Source: Planctomycetota bacterium
Lineage (GTDB): Bacteria; Planctomycetota; UBA1135; GCA-002686595
Length of the DNA stretch: 64,000 bases
Direction: 5' to 3'
Assembly: GCA_029259605.1 (NCBI GenBank)
Contig: JAJDEV010000097.1
Coordinates: 1 to 64,000, forward strand
Below the pieces are notes generated by a model. The model saw only the letters and a list, made by a program, of their open reading frames with translations, did no database searches and had not been told where the DNA came from. Made by a program: the position numbers and the translations under genes. Positions 8,456 to 16,812 of the stretch are shown piece after piece (the stretch's first letter is position 1; each line of letters opens with the position of its first letter).

Positions 8456-10011
8456 GCCCCGGAATCCTCATCAGCAAACGCCTCGTCGCGATCAACTCGG
8501 CGAGTTCCGTCATCCGCAGCATCCTCAACCTGACGGTGCTGATCTGGCTGCAGCAGTACTTCGTCGAGAAGATCCCCGAGGACGAATATGCGGTGCTCGC
8601 GCTGGTCTTCCCGCTGCTGCTGTTCGTCCCCCTGCTGACGAACGTGGTCGGCGGCGGCATCGGTCGCTACGTGATCGAGGCGTACGCGAAGGGCGACAAA
8701 CGGCGCGTCACGCAGATCACGTCGACGCTGTTCCCGCTGTGCGTGATCATCGCGACGTTCGTCGCGTCGATCGGCTCGCTGCTCGCCTGGAAGATCCAGG
8801 CCGTTCTGAACATCAACCCCGAGTACGTCGGCGACGCGCGGATCATGTTCATGATCCTCGTGACGAGCGCGACCGTGCGTACGCTGCTCATTCCGTTCCT
8901 CGTCGGCGTCGACGTGAAGCAGAAGTTCCTCTACCGGAACGTGCTCTCGCTCGGGCTCGAGGTGCTGCGCATCGCGATCATCTTCACGCTGCTGTTCGGC
9001 GTCAGTACGCGCGTGCTCTGGATGGTCGTCGGCATCGTGCCCGGGACGATCATCGAGATCGTGATCATGTTCCGGTACTCGCGGAAGCTGGTGCCCGAGC
9101 TGCGCTTCGACCGCCACGAGATCCGGCGCAAGCTCATCCGACCGATCACGTCGTTCGGCGGGTGGACCGCCGTTTCTCGCGCGGCCGGGATCGCGCGCGA
9201 GATGAGCGGGCCGATCATGCTCAGCCACTTCACCGGCTCGCTCGCGGTGTGGCAGTACCGCCTGGGCGGCTACGTCGAGTCGCGCTTCTTCCCCACCGTG
9301 CTCAGCCCGCTGCTCACGCTGCAGCCCGCGCTGACCGGCATGCACGCGCTCGGCCAGGAGGAGCGCATGCGGCGCACGTTCTTCCGCATGTCGCGCTACC
9401 TGCTGTGGGCGTTCCTGCTGTTCGCCATCCCCGGGATGATCTTCCACACGGAGATTTGGGAGGTCTGGCTCGATCCGCAGTACGCGGAGCGCATGCGTCC
9501 GGGCTCGATCGTCCTCGTGCTGCTCTTCGCGAAGTCCTTCTTCGTCTTCCCGCAGCCGATCATCGCGCAGATCGCGCTCGCGCGCGCGCGCATCGCACCG
9601 CTCACGAAGCGCACGATCACGATCGAGATCACGACCGTCGTCGTCGCGTTCTATCTGATCTACGTCCGCGACCTGGGAGCCATCGGCCTCGCCACGGCGG
9701 CGCTGGTCGTTCCCGCGGTGCTCACGCCGGCGCTGATCTGGACCTTCGCGCTGAAGCTGACCGAGTCGACGTTCGGCGAGTTCGCGAAGCGCACGATCGG
9801 ACCGGGGCTCCTGCCCGCGCTCCTCGCCACACCGGTCTGGGCCGGAGCCTGGATGTGGCTGCCGCAGACGACCTGGTGGCAGCTCTTCCTCAGCGGCGCC
9901 GGCGGCGCGGTGGTCTACGTGGTCGCGCTCGCGAAGCTCTGCATGACCCCGGGCGAACGCGCCGACTTCGGCAAGGTCTTCGCGCGCTTCCGCCGCGCAC
10001 CCGCGAACTAG
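8452..10011 (+). CDS. Wzx-type polysaccharide flippase (MOP superfamily)
   Basis: 519 residues with 12 or more predicted membrane helices spread over its length and few large loops, the profile of oligosaccharide flippases (Polysacc_synt/MATE-like). The N-terminus ISKRLVAINSASSVIRSILNLTVLIWL resembles typical Wzx starts, with an amphipathic stretch before helix 1. The family moves undecaprenyl-linked repeat units across the inner membrane in Wzx/Wzy systems. A four-base ATGA overlap with the sulfatase-like gene indicates translational coupling. The stop TAG shares CTAG (10008-10011) with the stop of the convergent gene downstream. The glycan carried is unknown. Confidence 0.85.
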   Translation: MSPGILISKRLVAINSASSVIRSILNLTVLIWLQQYFVEKIPEDEYAVLALVFPLLLFVPLLTNVVGGGIGRYVIEAYAKGDKRRVTQITSTLFPLCVIIATFVASIGSLLAWKIQAVLNINPEYVGDARIMFMILVTSATVRTLLIPFLVGVDVKQKFLYRNVLSLGLEVLRIAIIFTLLFGVSTRVLWMVVGIVPGTIIEIVIMFRYSRKLVPELRFDRHEIRRKLIRPITSFGGWTAVSRAAGIAREMSGPIMLSHFTGSLAVWQYRLGGYVESRFFPTVLSPLLTLQPALTGMHALGQEERMRRTFFRMSRYLLWAFLLFAIPGMIFHTEIWEVWLDPQYAERMRPGSIVLVLLFAKSFFVFPQPIIAQIALARARIAPLTKRTITIEITTVVVAFYLIYVRDLGAIGLATAALVVPAVLTPALIWTFALKLTESTFGEFAKRTIGPGLLPALLATPVWAGAWMWLPQTTWWQLFLSGAGGAVVYVVALAKLCMTPGERADFGKVFARFRRAPAN

Positions 10012-10904
10012 CGCGTGATGCGCGCCGAGGGGCGCAGCGAGCCGAGGATCGCCCGCGTCCAGCCGACGAGGCCGCGGGGTGCGCGGCGCCAGTAGGGGTG
10101 GAAGACGCGCGCTCCGTCCGAGCGGCGCAGGTTCGAGAGGATCGTCGTCGCGGAGATCTCGTCGGGGCGCGCGCGCAGCGTGTGCGCCTTCGAGAACGGC
10201 TCGACGGCGCCCCACCACGGTCGGAACGGGTGCTCCTCGCAGATCGGAACGCCGAACGCCTCGGCGTAGATCGGCAGCTTGTACTCGAGGAAGCCGAGCT
10301 CCGGCCGGTCGACTTCGGCGAAGCGCTCGAGGAAGACGCGCGGGAGACAAGTCACGACGGCGACGTAGCCGCGCGGCTCGCCGCCGAAGCCGTAGCGCTC
10401 GCGCGCGTGCGCGAGGAACGCCTCGTAGTTGGCGCGCTCGTGCGCGTTGCTGCGCGCGACCCAGTTCCAATCGTCCTCGACCTCGGCGATCGGTCGCAAG
10501 CCGGAGAAGAGCGCCTCGCCCTCGCCCAGGCACGCGAACACATCGTCGAGGCGTCCATAGACAAGCATGTCCCACTGCACGACGACGACCGTGTCCCACT
10601 CGAGCGCGCGGCCGCGATCGCGGAACCACGCCGCGATGAGCAGGTCGCCGTAGAGGTACTTCCAGTGCGTGCCGGAGCGGAACGTCGTGTCCGCGTCCCC
10701 GGCGCCCGCGGGGCGCGGGTCGTCGAACACGTAGAAGTCGTCGACGAGGTCGCCGAACTGCGCGCGAAACTCACCCGTTTGCGCGGGGTCGCCGCCGAAG
10801 AGCACGTAGATCGGCGACTCGGGATCGTGCTCGCGCAGGAGTCGCACGCGGTCCGCACAGATCGCCGGCTCCTTGTAGCACCAAAAGAGCGTCGCCAGCT
10901 TCAT
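10008..10904 (-). CDS. Putative GT-A-like glycosyltransferase, uncharacterised
   Basis: 298 residues, soluble, no signal peptide. The fold seems alpha/beta: MKLATLFWCYKEP opens as in sugar-nucleotide-binding GT-A proteins, and VVVVQWDMLVYGRLDDVF sits where GT-A enzymes place their acidic metal motif. I do not recognise a named family. It is the last gene of a three-gene minus-strand run (GT2-sulfotransferase, oxidoreductase, this gene) with gaps of 10 bp, supporting a role in the same polysaccharide pathway. The TAG stop is shared in one CTAG with the convergent flippase gene. Alternatively it is a sugar-modifying enzyme other than a transferase. Confidence 0.55.
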   Translation of the reverse strand: MKLATLFWCYKEPAICADRVRLLREHDPESPIYVLFGGDPAQTGEFRAQFGDLVDDFYVFDDPRPAGAGDADTTFRSGTHWKYLYGDLLIAAWFRDRGRALEWDTVVVVQWDMLVYGRLDDVFACLGEGEALFSGLRPIAEVEDDWNWVARSNAHERANYEAFLAHARERYGFGGEPRGYVAVVTCLPRVFLERFAEVDRPELGFLEYKLPIYAEAFGVPICEEHPFRPWWGAVEPFSKAHTLRARPDEISATTILSNLRRSDGARVFHPYWRRAPRGLVGWTRAILGSLRPSARITR

Positions 10905-10914
10905 CGGCGACGCG

Positions 10915-11913
10915 CTACTTCGACGCGAACGCTTCCCACGAACGCTCGATCGGCTTCGCGACGGCGCGGCAGGCTTCGATCAGCTCGACGCCGCGGCGAC
11001 CCTCCTCACCCGACAGGAGCGGCGGCTTGCCGGTTTGGATCGCGTTCTCGAAGTCGGCCCACTGCGCGTGGAAGCAATCGAACGGGTCCGCGGGCTCGTC
11101 GCCGCGCTTGAACCCGCCCGAAAGGTCGAGCGCCTCGCCGCGGATCGTCCAGCGGATGTCCGCATCGAAGGCGCGCGTCACTTCGAGCGTCCCGCGTTCG
11201 CCCTCGAGGATCCACGTGTTGCGCAGGTCGCGCGTGCGACTCAGCGTGACCGTGCCTTCGGCGCCGCGCGCCATCTTGAGGCGCAGCTCGCAGTCGGCTT
11301 CGACGCCGCCGGCCGCATCCTCGAAGTACTCGACCGACGCGTAGTCGCCGAGCCACCAGAGCAAGAGGTCGAGCACGTGCGCGCCCGTGTCGGCCAGCAC
11401 GCCGCCGCCCATCTCGCGCCGGAACATGAAGTCGCTCGCGACGGGCCAGCTGTAGATCATCCCCTCGCGGACGTCGAAGCGCTTGACGTTCCCGATCACG
11501 CCGCGGTCGAGCAGCTCCTTGACGTAGCGCGCGACGGCCATCCAGCGGCTGACGAGCCCGACGCACAGCGTCGCTCCGCCCTCTTTCGCGGCGGCGATCA
11601 TCGCGTCGCACTCGGCGGTGCTCATGCCCATCGGCTTCTCGACGAGCACGTGCACGCCCTTGCGCAGGAGATCGATCGACGCCGGCGCGTGCAGGTGGTG
11701 GGGGAGCGCGATGATCGCGGCGTCCGCCTGTCCGACGATCTCGTTGTAGTCCGCGATCGCGGTCGCGATGCCGTTCGCGTCCGCCATCTCGCGCGCGCGG
11801 TCGAGCGCGCGATCGACGAGCACCGTGACCTCGGAGTGCGCCGACTCGCCGACGACGGGAATGTGAGCGTTGGCGACGGCTCCGCAGCCGACGATGGCGA
11901 TCCGAATCTTCAT
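10915..11913 (-). CDS. Gfo/Idh/MocA family NAD(P)-dependent oxidoreductase
   Basis: 332 residues. The N-terminal Rossmann fold carries IAIVGCGAVANAHIP. The LVEKPMG motif supplies the conserved Lys of the EKP signature, and DTGAHVLDLLLWWLGDY matches the substrate-domain motif containing the catalytic His. Length is typical. These enzymes oxidise, reduce or epimerise sugars or sugar nucleotides. With 10-bp gaps to a glycosyltransferase-sulfotransferase gene upstream and a putative glycosyltransferase downstream, it probably makes or alters a precursor sugar for the polymer. The substrate cannot be read from the sequence. Confidence 0.88.
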   Translation of the reverse strand: MKIRIAIVGCGAVANAHIPVVGESAHSEVTVLVDRALDRAREMADANGIATAIADYNEIVGQADAAIIALPHHLHAPASIDLLRKGVHVLVEKPMGMSTAECDAMIAAAKEGGATLCVGLVSRWMAVARYVKELLDRGVIGNVKRFDVREGMIYSWPVASDFMFRREMGGGVLADTGAHVLDLLLWWLGDYASVEYFEDAAGGVEADCELRLKMARGAEGTVTLSRTRDLRNTWILEGERGTLEVTRAFDADIRWTIRGEALDLSGGFKRGDEPADPFDCFHAQWADFENAIQTGKPPLLSGEEGRRGVELIEACRAVAKPIERSWEAFASK

Positions 11914-11923
11914 GGGGCGTGCG

Positions 11924-13786
11924 CTAGCGGGGGTCTTCGGACGCGGGAACCGGGTCCGTAGCGGGAGGGTACCCGAGTTCGGCCAGGTCCGCGCCGATCA
12001 GACGCTGGAGTTCCTCGCGTTCCTGCGCGGAGAAGTTGCGCCGCCCCTTACCCGGAACACGCGGGTCGCCCGGATTGTGCGCGCGATCGAAGCGCCCCAC
12101 CGCCATCTCCGCCTCGAACTCGACGTCGAGGAACGCGCACACGCCGCGCAGCGTTCCCTCAGGGTTGGACGCGAGGTCCTCGTAGCGAACGTCGATCGAC
12201 TGCTCGCGGTGGCGCTCGGCGAAGCGACGCGTCTGGCGCTCGATGTGCAACCAACGCTTCGCCGCCTCGTCGACGCGTCCATAGAGCCCGCCGCGCAGAT
12301 GCGAATGCACGAGATCGCAGCCGTCGCGAACGACGTGGAGGAACTGCGCGTCCGGGAACGTGGCGAGCAAGCGCGAGAGCGTCTCCGGCGTGCCCGCGCC
12401 CACGACAGAGGGCTCGCGACCCGCCATGCTCGCGTCGTCGAGCGAGTTCATCGAGGTCTTGTCGCCCCAGCGCAGCGGCGTCTTGCCGTGCGCCTCCGCG
12501 TGATGGCGATAGAACGCGTCGAGCACGTGGGCGAGGTTGCGGTCCTTGTGTCCGATCCAACTCAAGCGGTGCGCGAGCGGTTGCAAGTCGACGTCGAAGG
12601 CGTGGAAACTCGGATGGAACTCGAACTGGGCGAGGAGCAGCGCGACGAGGTCGTGCCAGTTGAGCTTGCGGCCGTAGCGTTTGAACTTCCTGACGCACTG
12701 GCCGAGCACGTAGGTCTCGGGCGGTACGTGCAATCGTGAGTGCGCGTCGAGCGCGAGGCGCAGCTCCGATCCGCCGGAGTGACGCGCGCCGATGACGAAG
12801 AACGGACGGTGGCGCGCCTTTCCGCGCAGCGGATAGCCCGCGAACGGAACGCGGCGCCGGATCTCGCCCGCGCCGATCGCGTGGTTCACCGAGAACGGCA
12901 GCATCGTGCGCAACACGCCCTTCATCCGGCTGGCCGACGGTCGCATGCGCCAGGCGCGGAAGGCGAGCTGCGCCGCGCGCATGCGCATGCCTTGCTCGTA
13001 GTGCGCCATCGCCGCCTTGTCGGTCCAGAAGCACTTGAAGCCGATCGCCTCGCCCGCCTCGTCGAACAACGCCTTGTGCTTGGCGTAGATGTAGTCGGCG
13101 ATCACGTCGTCCTGCAGACGACAGCTGATGTTCATCGACGACGGCAAGATGCGGTACTCGTAGAGCGGCTGACGTACGCGCCCCGCCTTGCACCCGGTGT
13201 CGAACGCGCGGATCCAGAACTCGAAGTCCTCGCGGCCGCGGCGCAAGACCTCGCTCTCGTCGTAACCACCGAGCCGTTCCCAAAGCGCGCGCCGCATCAT
13301 CGTGCCGGCACCCGGAATCGTGTCCTCGGCGCGCAGCATCTTCTTGCCGGCCGGCGGTCCCGGGAACTCGAGCACACCGACCGTGCGCCCGAAGAGCCGC
13401 ACGTCGCCGTACGCGCAGTCGAGCTCGGGGTCCGCGTCGAACATGGAGACCAGCGCCTCGAGGCTGTTCGCCGCGATGCGGTCGTCCGCGTCGACGGGCA
13501 GAACGAGCTCGGTGCGCGCCTCGCGAATGCCCGTGTTGCGCGACCCGCCGAGCCCGAGGTTCGCCGTGTGCCGATGCAGTCGGATGCGCGCGTCGCCGAT
13601 GCGCGCGATGGCCTGCTCGATGTCCGCGCCGTCGGGGGACTCGTCGTCGACGACGATCGCCTCCCAATGCGGAAACGATTGCTCGACGAGGCTGGTGAGG
13701 CACTCCGACAGGTAGTGCGCCTGGTTGTAGCAGGGCACCACGACTGTGACGCGCGCGGTCGAGCGCGCGTCTCCGTCGCGCGTCAT
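11924..13786 (-). CDS. GT2 glycosyltransferase-sulfotransferase fusion protein
   Basis: 620 residues. Residues about 10-260 are a GT2 domain: VTVVVPCYNQAHYLSECL opening, VVDDESPDG, LPVDADDRI as the metal-binding DxD, and GGYDESEVLRRGREDFEFW as the acceptor-side ED motif. Residues about 340-620 are a PAPS-type sulfotransferase: RPFFVIGARHSGGSELR is the 5'-PSB-like loop (with a GARHSGGSE variant), FLHVVRDGCDLVHSH the 3'-PB region, and VRYEDLASNPEGTLRGVCAFL the typical C-terminal segment. One protein could thus add a sugar and sulfate it. The frame is open upstream to 14146; ATG 13786 just before the GT domain is taken as start, with GTG 13834 possible. It leads the run of genes down to 10008. 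Confidence 0.8.
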   Translation of the reverse strand: MTRDGDARSTARVTVVVPCYNQAHYLSECLTSLVEQSFPHWEAIVVDDESPDGADIEQAIARIGDARIRLHRHTANLGLGGSRNTGIREARTELVLPVDADDRIAANSLEALVSMFDADPELDCAYGDVRLFGRTVGVLEFPGPPAGKKMLRAEDTIPGAGTMMRRALWERLGGYDESEVLRRGREDFEFWIRAFDTGCKAGRVRQPLYEYRILPSSMNISCRLQDDVIADYIYAKHKALFDEAGEAIGFKCFWTDKAAMAHYEQGMRMRAAQLAFRAWRMRPSASRMKGVLRTMLPFSVNHAIGAGEIRRRVPFAGYPLRGKARHRPFFVIGARHSGGSELRLALDAHSRLHVPPETYVLGQCVRKFKRYGRKLNWHDLVALLLAQFEFHPSFHAFDVDLQPLAHRLSWIGHKDRNLAHVLDAFYRHHAEAHGKTPLRWGDKTSMNSLDDASMAGREPSVVGAGTPETLSRLLATFPDAQFLHVVRDGCDLVHSHLRGGLYGRVDEAAKRWLHIERQTRRFAERHREQSIDVRYEDLASNPEGTLRGVCAFLDVEFEAEMAVGRFDRAHNPGDPRVPGKGRRNFSAQEREELQRLIGADLAELGYPPATDPVPASEDPR

Positions 13787-14200
13787 CTCCTGCGCGGCGG
13801 ATGCGCCGGATCGAGTCTTGGGTTGAGTCTCCACGGTCAGGATGGACGGCTGCTGCGAGCTTGGAAAACGCTCGGGGTCGCGAGCTCCCGAATCCGGCGC
13901 CCCCTCCAACGCCGCCGAGGCCACCCATGCTATCCGGATCTGCCGATCGGAGGGAGCGGCGCCGATCTGCCTCCGCATCCACCCGTCAGCCGCGGCGAAG
14001 CGCGCCGTCACACCGCTCCCGGTCGATTCCTTCCGGTTTTGGCGCACGCGCGCGACGGACGCTTGGGCTCGCTGCGTCGAAACGTCGAAGAAACCGGCGA
14101 CCTCCGCTCCCCCACATCGCGCAGGCCCCGTAGGCGGCAATCGCATATACTGAGGGATCCGGAGGAGAGAAACGGTTCCGGCAGAACCGCAGCACGACCC
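13787..14200. other. Divergent regulatory region before the wzz-like gene
   Basis: About 410 bp between divergent genes, without a credible ORF. A -10-like TATACT is at 14146-14151. GGAGGAGA at 14161 is 30 or more bases before the ATG at 14201 and is separated from it by an inverted repeat (cggttc/gaaccg, 14173-14189). The leader could therefore fold and bring the ribosome site nearer, or control initiation. Confidence 0.35.
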
Positions 14201-15874
14201 ATGGCCAAGGCACCCATCGAAGAGAAGCAGGAACTCGGTCCGCCGATCGACATCATCGACACCGTCGTGCTCGGTATCGGGCGGTTCCGCTTCTGGATCA
14301 TCCCGTTCGCCGCGATCGGCCTGTGCGTCGGCCTGGCGATGGCGCTCATCAAGCCCAACCAGTACGCCTCGGGCGGCAAACTCAAGATCGAGTTCGGCCA
14401 GCGCGAGTCGCTCACCGTCGAACAGCTCATCACCGGATCGCGTCGTCCCGTGCCCTCAAACGGCAAGGGCGGCTTCGGCATGAACGACGAGCTCACCCTG
14501 CTGCGCACGCCCGAGTTCTACGAGCGCGTCGCGCGCGAAGTCGGCCCGGACCGGCTCACCGAGCGCATCGATCCGACGCGCTTCGACACGTCGGCGACGC
14601 CCAAATATCTGCGCTGGCAACACAAGCTGCAGGACTGGTGGTTCAACGGGCCCAAGTCGAACGACCCGGAGAAGCGCACGACGCTCAATCTGGACTCGCA
14701 GGCGGGGCTCGACGCCGCGCGCGCGATGATCACGCGCGGTCTACGGCTCAAGGCGTCGGGGTCGAACATCCTGTCCATCGGATTCAACGCACGCTCGCCG
14801 GAGCTGGCGCAGGACGTCGTCGCCGCGGCCATGAAGGTCGCGATCGAGTACCACCGCGAGAAGTTCACCGAGATCTTCCACACCGAGTTCGTTGTCGCAC
14901 GGATCGACGAAGCGGAATCGCGCGGCGCGGTCGCGAAGGACGAGTACACGAAGCACAAGAAGGACTGCGGCTTCTACGACATCAAGGCGCAGCGAGAGAC
15001 CGAGCTCAACAATCGCAACCGCATCGAGCTCGCGCTCGATGAGGGTGAGCGCATGCTCGGCGAGATCTCCAGCGAGAAGGAGCACTACGCGAAGCTGCTC
15101 GAAACGACCGAACCGACGATCATGCAGCCCTTCGCGGCCAAGATGGGGCCGAACGAGATCTGGGTGCAGATCAACCAGGACATTCGGAAGACGTCGCTGA
15201 AGCTCGACGGGCTCAAGCTCATGTTCAAGGAAGGCTCGGACTCGTACATCCGGACCAAGGAGAGCCTCGAGGCGAAGCTCGCGCACCTGCAGACGGAACT
15301 CGAGGGCGTCGACCGCAACGTCGAGGTCGTCGCCTCCCACGAGGCCGAAGTCCCGAACCAGCGCTACCTCGAGATCCAGGAGAAGCTCGGCAACCTCGAC
15401 CTGCGGAAGACCCAGATCCTCGACAACGAGGTGAGGTACAACGAGCGCCTGAAGGAGATTGACGCGAAGCTCGACGCGATCGCCGCGTGCGAGCCGGATC
15501 ACCAGACGATGCAGCAGCAGATCAACAGCGCGGCCCAGGAGATCGGCATCTTCCAGCAGACGATGCGGCAGCAGGAAGCGCTCGCGATCCTCGACGTGGA
15601 CGAGGCGCTCGGCAACATCCAGCCCATCGCCGACGCGCAGTACAAGCCGAACAAGGTCGGTCCGAAGCGCGGACAGGAGCTCCTGATGGGGCTCGGCGGC
15701 GGCATCGGCGCGGCGCTCGCCTTCGGGATTCTCCGCCAGCTGCTCGATCGGAAGTTGCGCTACCCGATGAGCGTGCAGAAGATGCTCGGCGTGCGCGTCC
15801 TCGGCGTGATTCCGGAGCAACGCAGTTGGCGCCGACTCGGTACGAAGCTTCGACGCCAAGCAGCAGGCGCCTGA
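14201..15874 (+). CDS. Wzz/GumC-type polysaccharide chain-length/copolymerase protein
   Basis: 557 residues. A membrane helix near residues 30-52 and a second near 500-522 bracket a large periplasmic region rich in heptad-like coiled coil (about 225-470), the layout of polysaccharide co-polymerases. The short cytoplasmic tail ends in RRQAAGA and lacks the kinase domain of Wzc, which follows as a separate ORF six bases later. The family controls chain length and couples polymerisation to export through Wza. ATG 14201 is chosen although the frame is open far upstream, because the N-terminal cytoplasmic stretch and first membrane helix begin here and the upstream translation is low-complexity. 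It probably works with the Wza-like lipoprotein at 25373-26098. Confidence 0.85.
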   Translation: MAKAPIEEKQELGPPIDIIDTVVLGIGRFRFWIIPFAAIGLCVGLAMALIKPNQYASGGKLKIEFGQRESLTVEQLITGSRRPVPSNGKGGFGMNDELTLLRTPEFYERVAREVGPDRLTERIDPTRFDTSATPKYLRWQHKLQDWWFNGPKSNDPEKRTTLNLDSQAGLDAARAMITRGLRLKASGSNILSIGFNARSPELAQDVVAAAMKVAIEYHREKFTEIFHTEFVVARIDEAESRGAVAKDEYTKHKKDCGFYDIKAQRETELNNRNRIELALDEGERMLGEISSEKEHYAKLLETTEPTIMQPFAAKMGPNEIWVQINQDIRKTSLKLDGLKLMFKEGSDSYIRTKESLEAKLAHLQTELEGVDRNVEVVASHEAEVPNQRYLEIQEKLGNLDLRKTQILDNEVRYNERLKEIDAKLDAIAACEPDHQTMQQQINSAAQEIGIFQQTMRQQEALAILDVDEALGNIQPIADAQYKPNKVGPKRGQELLMGLGGGIGAALAFGILRQLLDRKLRYPMSVQKMLGVRVLGVIPEQRSWRRLGTKLRRQAAGA

Positions 15875-15880
15875 TTCTCG

Positions 15881-16558
15881 ATGGGCAACGACACGGAACC
15901 GCTACCGCTGGAGGAAGGGCTCGGCGATCTCAATCGCCCGCTCGACATCCTCTGGTCGAACTTCGCCTCCGTCACCGGACGGAACGAGGAGCGCGTTCGT
16001 ATCCTGTTCACCAGCCCGCAGCACGGAGCGGGGACGACGACCATCGCGTGCGCCACGGCGCTCGGCCTCGCGCGCAACATGAACGAGAAGGTCGCGCTGG
16101 TCGAGACCAACCTCTACACGCCGGCGATGTCGACGTATCTCGGCCTGCCCCCGGCGCCGGGGTTGACCGACTGCCTCGACGGCAAGGTCGAAACGGCGGA
16201 GGCCATCCGCAACTCGCAGGTCGACGGGCTCTACGTCCTCTCCGGCGGATCGCCGCGCACGCCGCGGCCGGGCGAGCTGATCAGCAAGAAGGCGGGCGCC
16301 ATCTTCGCGGCTGCCGTCGAGGATCGCCGCTACGTCTTGATCGATGCGCCGCCCGTCGTCGATCACCCCGAGGCGAACATCCAGCTCGAGTTCGCCGACT
16401 ACGTCGTGCTCGTCATCCAGGCGCGCATGACGAAGAGCGGTGTCGCGCGACGCGCCATGCGCATGATCCACAGGTCGGGCACGCCGGTCCTCGGCGTGAT
16501 CGTCAACCGCTTCCAATCCGACCTGCCGTTCGGAATCGGGGCGGGCGAGTGGAACTAG
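15881..16558 (+). CDS. CpsD/CapB-like ATPase with degenerate P-loop
   Basis: 225 residues, matching the cytoplasmic ATPase part of BY-type tyrosine kinases. The expected Walker A reads SPQHGAGTTT (residues 45-54), with Thr where the essential Lys should be. Walker A' reads LVETNLYTP instead of the usual DAD pattern. Walker B (YVLIDAPPVVD) and the domain framework are kept. No C-terminal tyrosine cluster is present. The gene follows the Wzz-like gene by six bases, the normal partner order. The missing Lys and Asp suggest a structural or nucleotide-sensing partner rather than an active kinase. It could also bind ATP in another way. Confidence 0.8.
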   Translation: MGNDTEPLPLEEGLGDLNRPLDILWSNFASVTGRNEERVRILFTSPQHGAGTTTIACATALGLARNMNEKVALVETNLYTPAMSTYLGLPPAPGLTDCLDGKVETAEAIRNSQVDGLYVLSGGSPRTPRPGELISKKAGAIFAAAVEDRRYVLIDAPPVVDHPEANIQLEFADYVVLVIQARMTKSGVARRAMRMIHRSGTPVLGVIVNRFQSDLPFGIGAGEWN

Positions 16559-16614
16559 GACCGCGGATGCGCGCCCGGCCTCCGGTCGAGACCGAGCGCG
16601 GTTCCATCCGCTAG

Positions 16615-16812
16615 CAGCCCGGATCATTCATGACGCTGCACCGCACAAGCCACAACCGAGCAGCTTCGCTGCTCTCTCGGTTCCTGCCGGCACTTTGCGA
16701 ACGCCGGCGTCCTCGACGACCCAACCAGGGTCGCCCGCGGGGCCGGCGTCCGCTAAGCACCGCCAGGAACCGAGTTGAGGCTTCTGCAGCACAGCCTCAC
16801 GAATAGCCCGGG
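16615..16812. mobile_element. CTAG-flanked palindromic element, family A2
   Basis: About 195 bp between CTAG at 16611-16614 and CTAG at 16813-16816. Left end cagcccggatcattcatga (an extra cag precedes the usual terminus); right end is its inverse, tagcccggg. The interior, including gccggcactttgcgaacg and a cgtcctcgacgacc core, matches the copy at 43517-43710 in the same orientation. The right CTAG contains the TAG stop of the subtilase gene. No ORF; dyad symmetry may also stop transcription. Confidence 0.75.

Noticed and set aside
12740-14200. The long upstream extension of the wzz-like frame
   Set aside because: It runs antisense through the GT2-sulfotransferase gene and lacks any domain; ATG 14201 begins the cytoplasmic stretch just before the first membrane helix.
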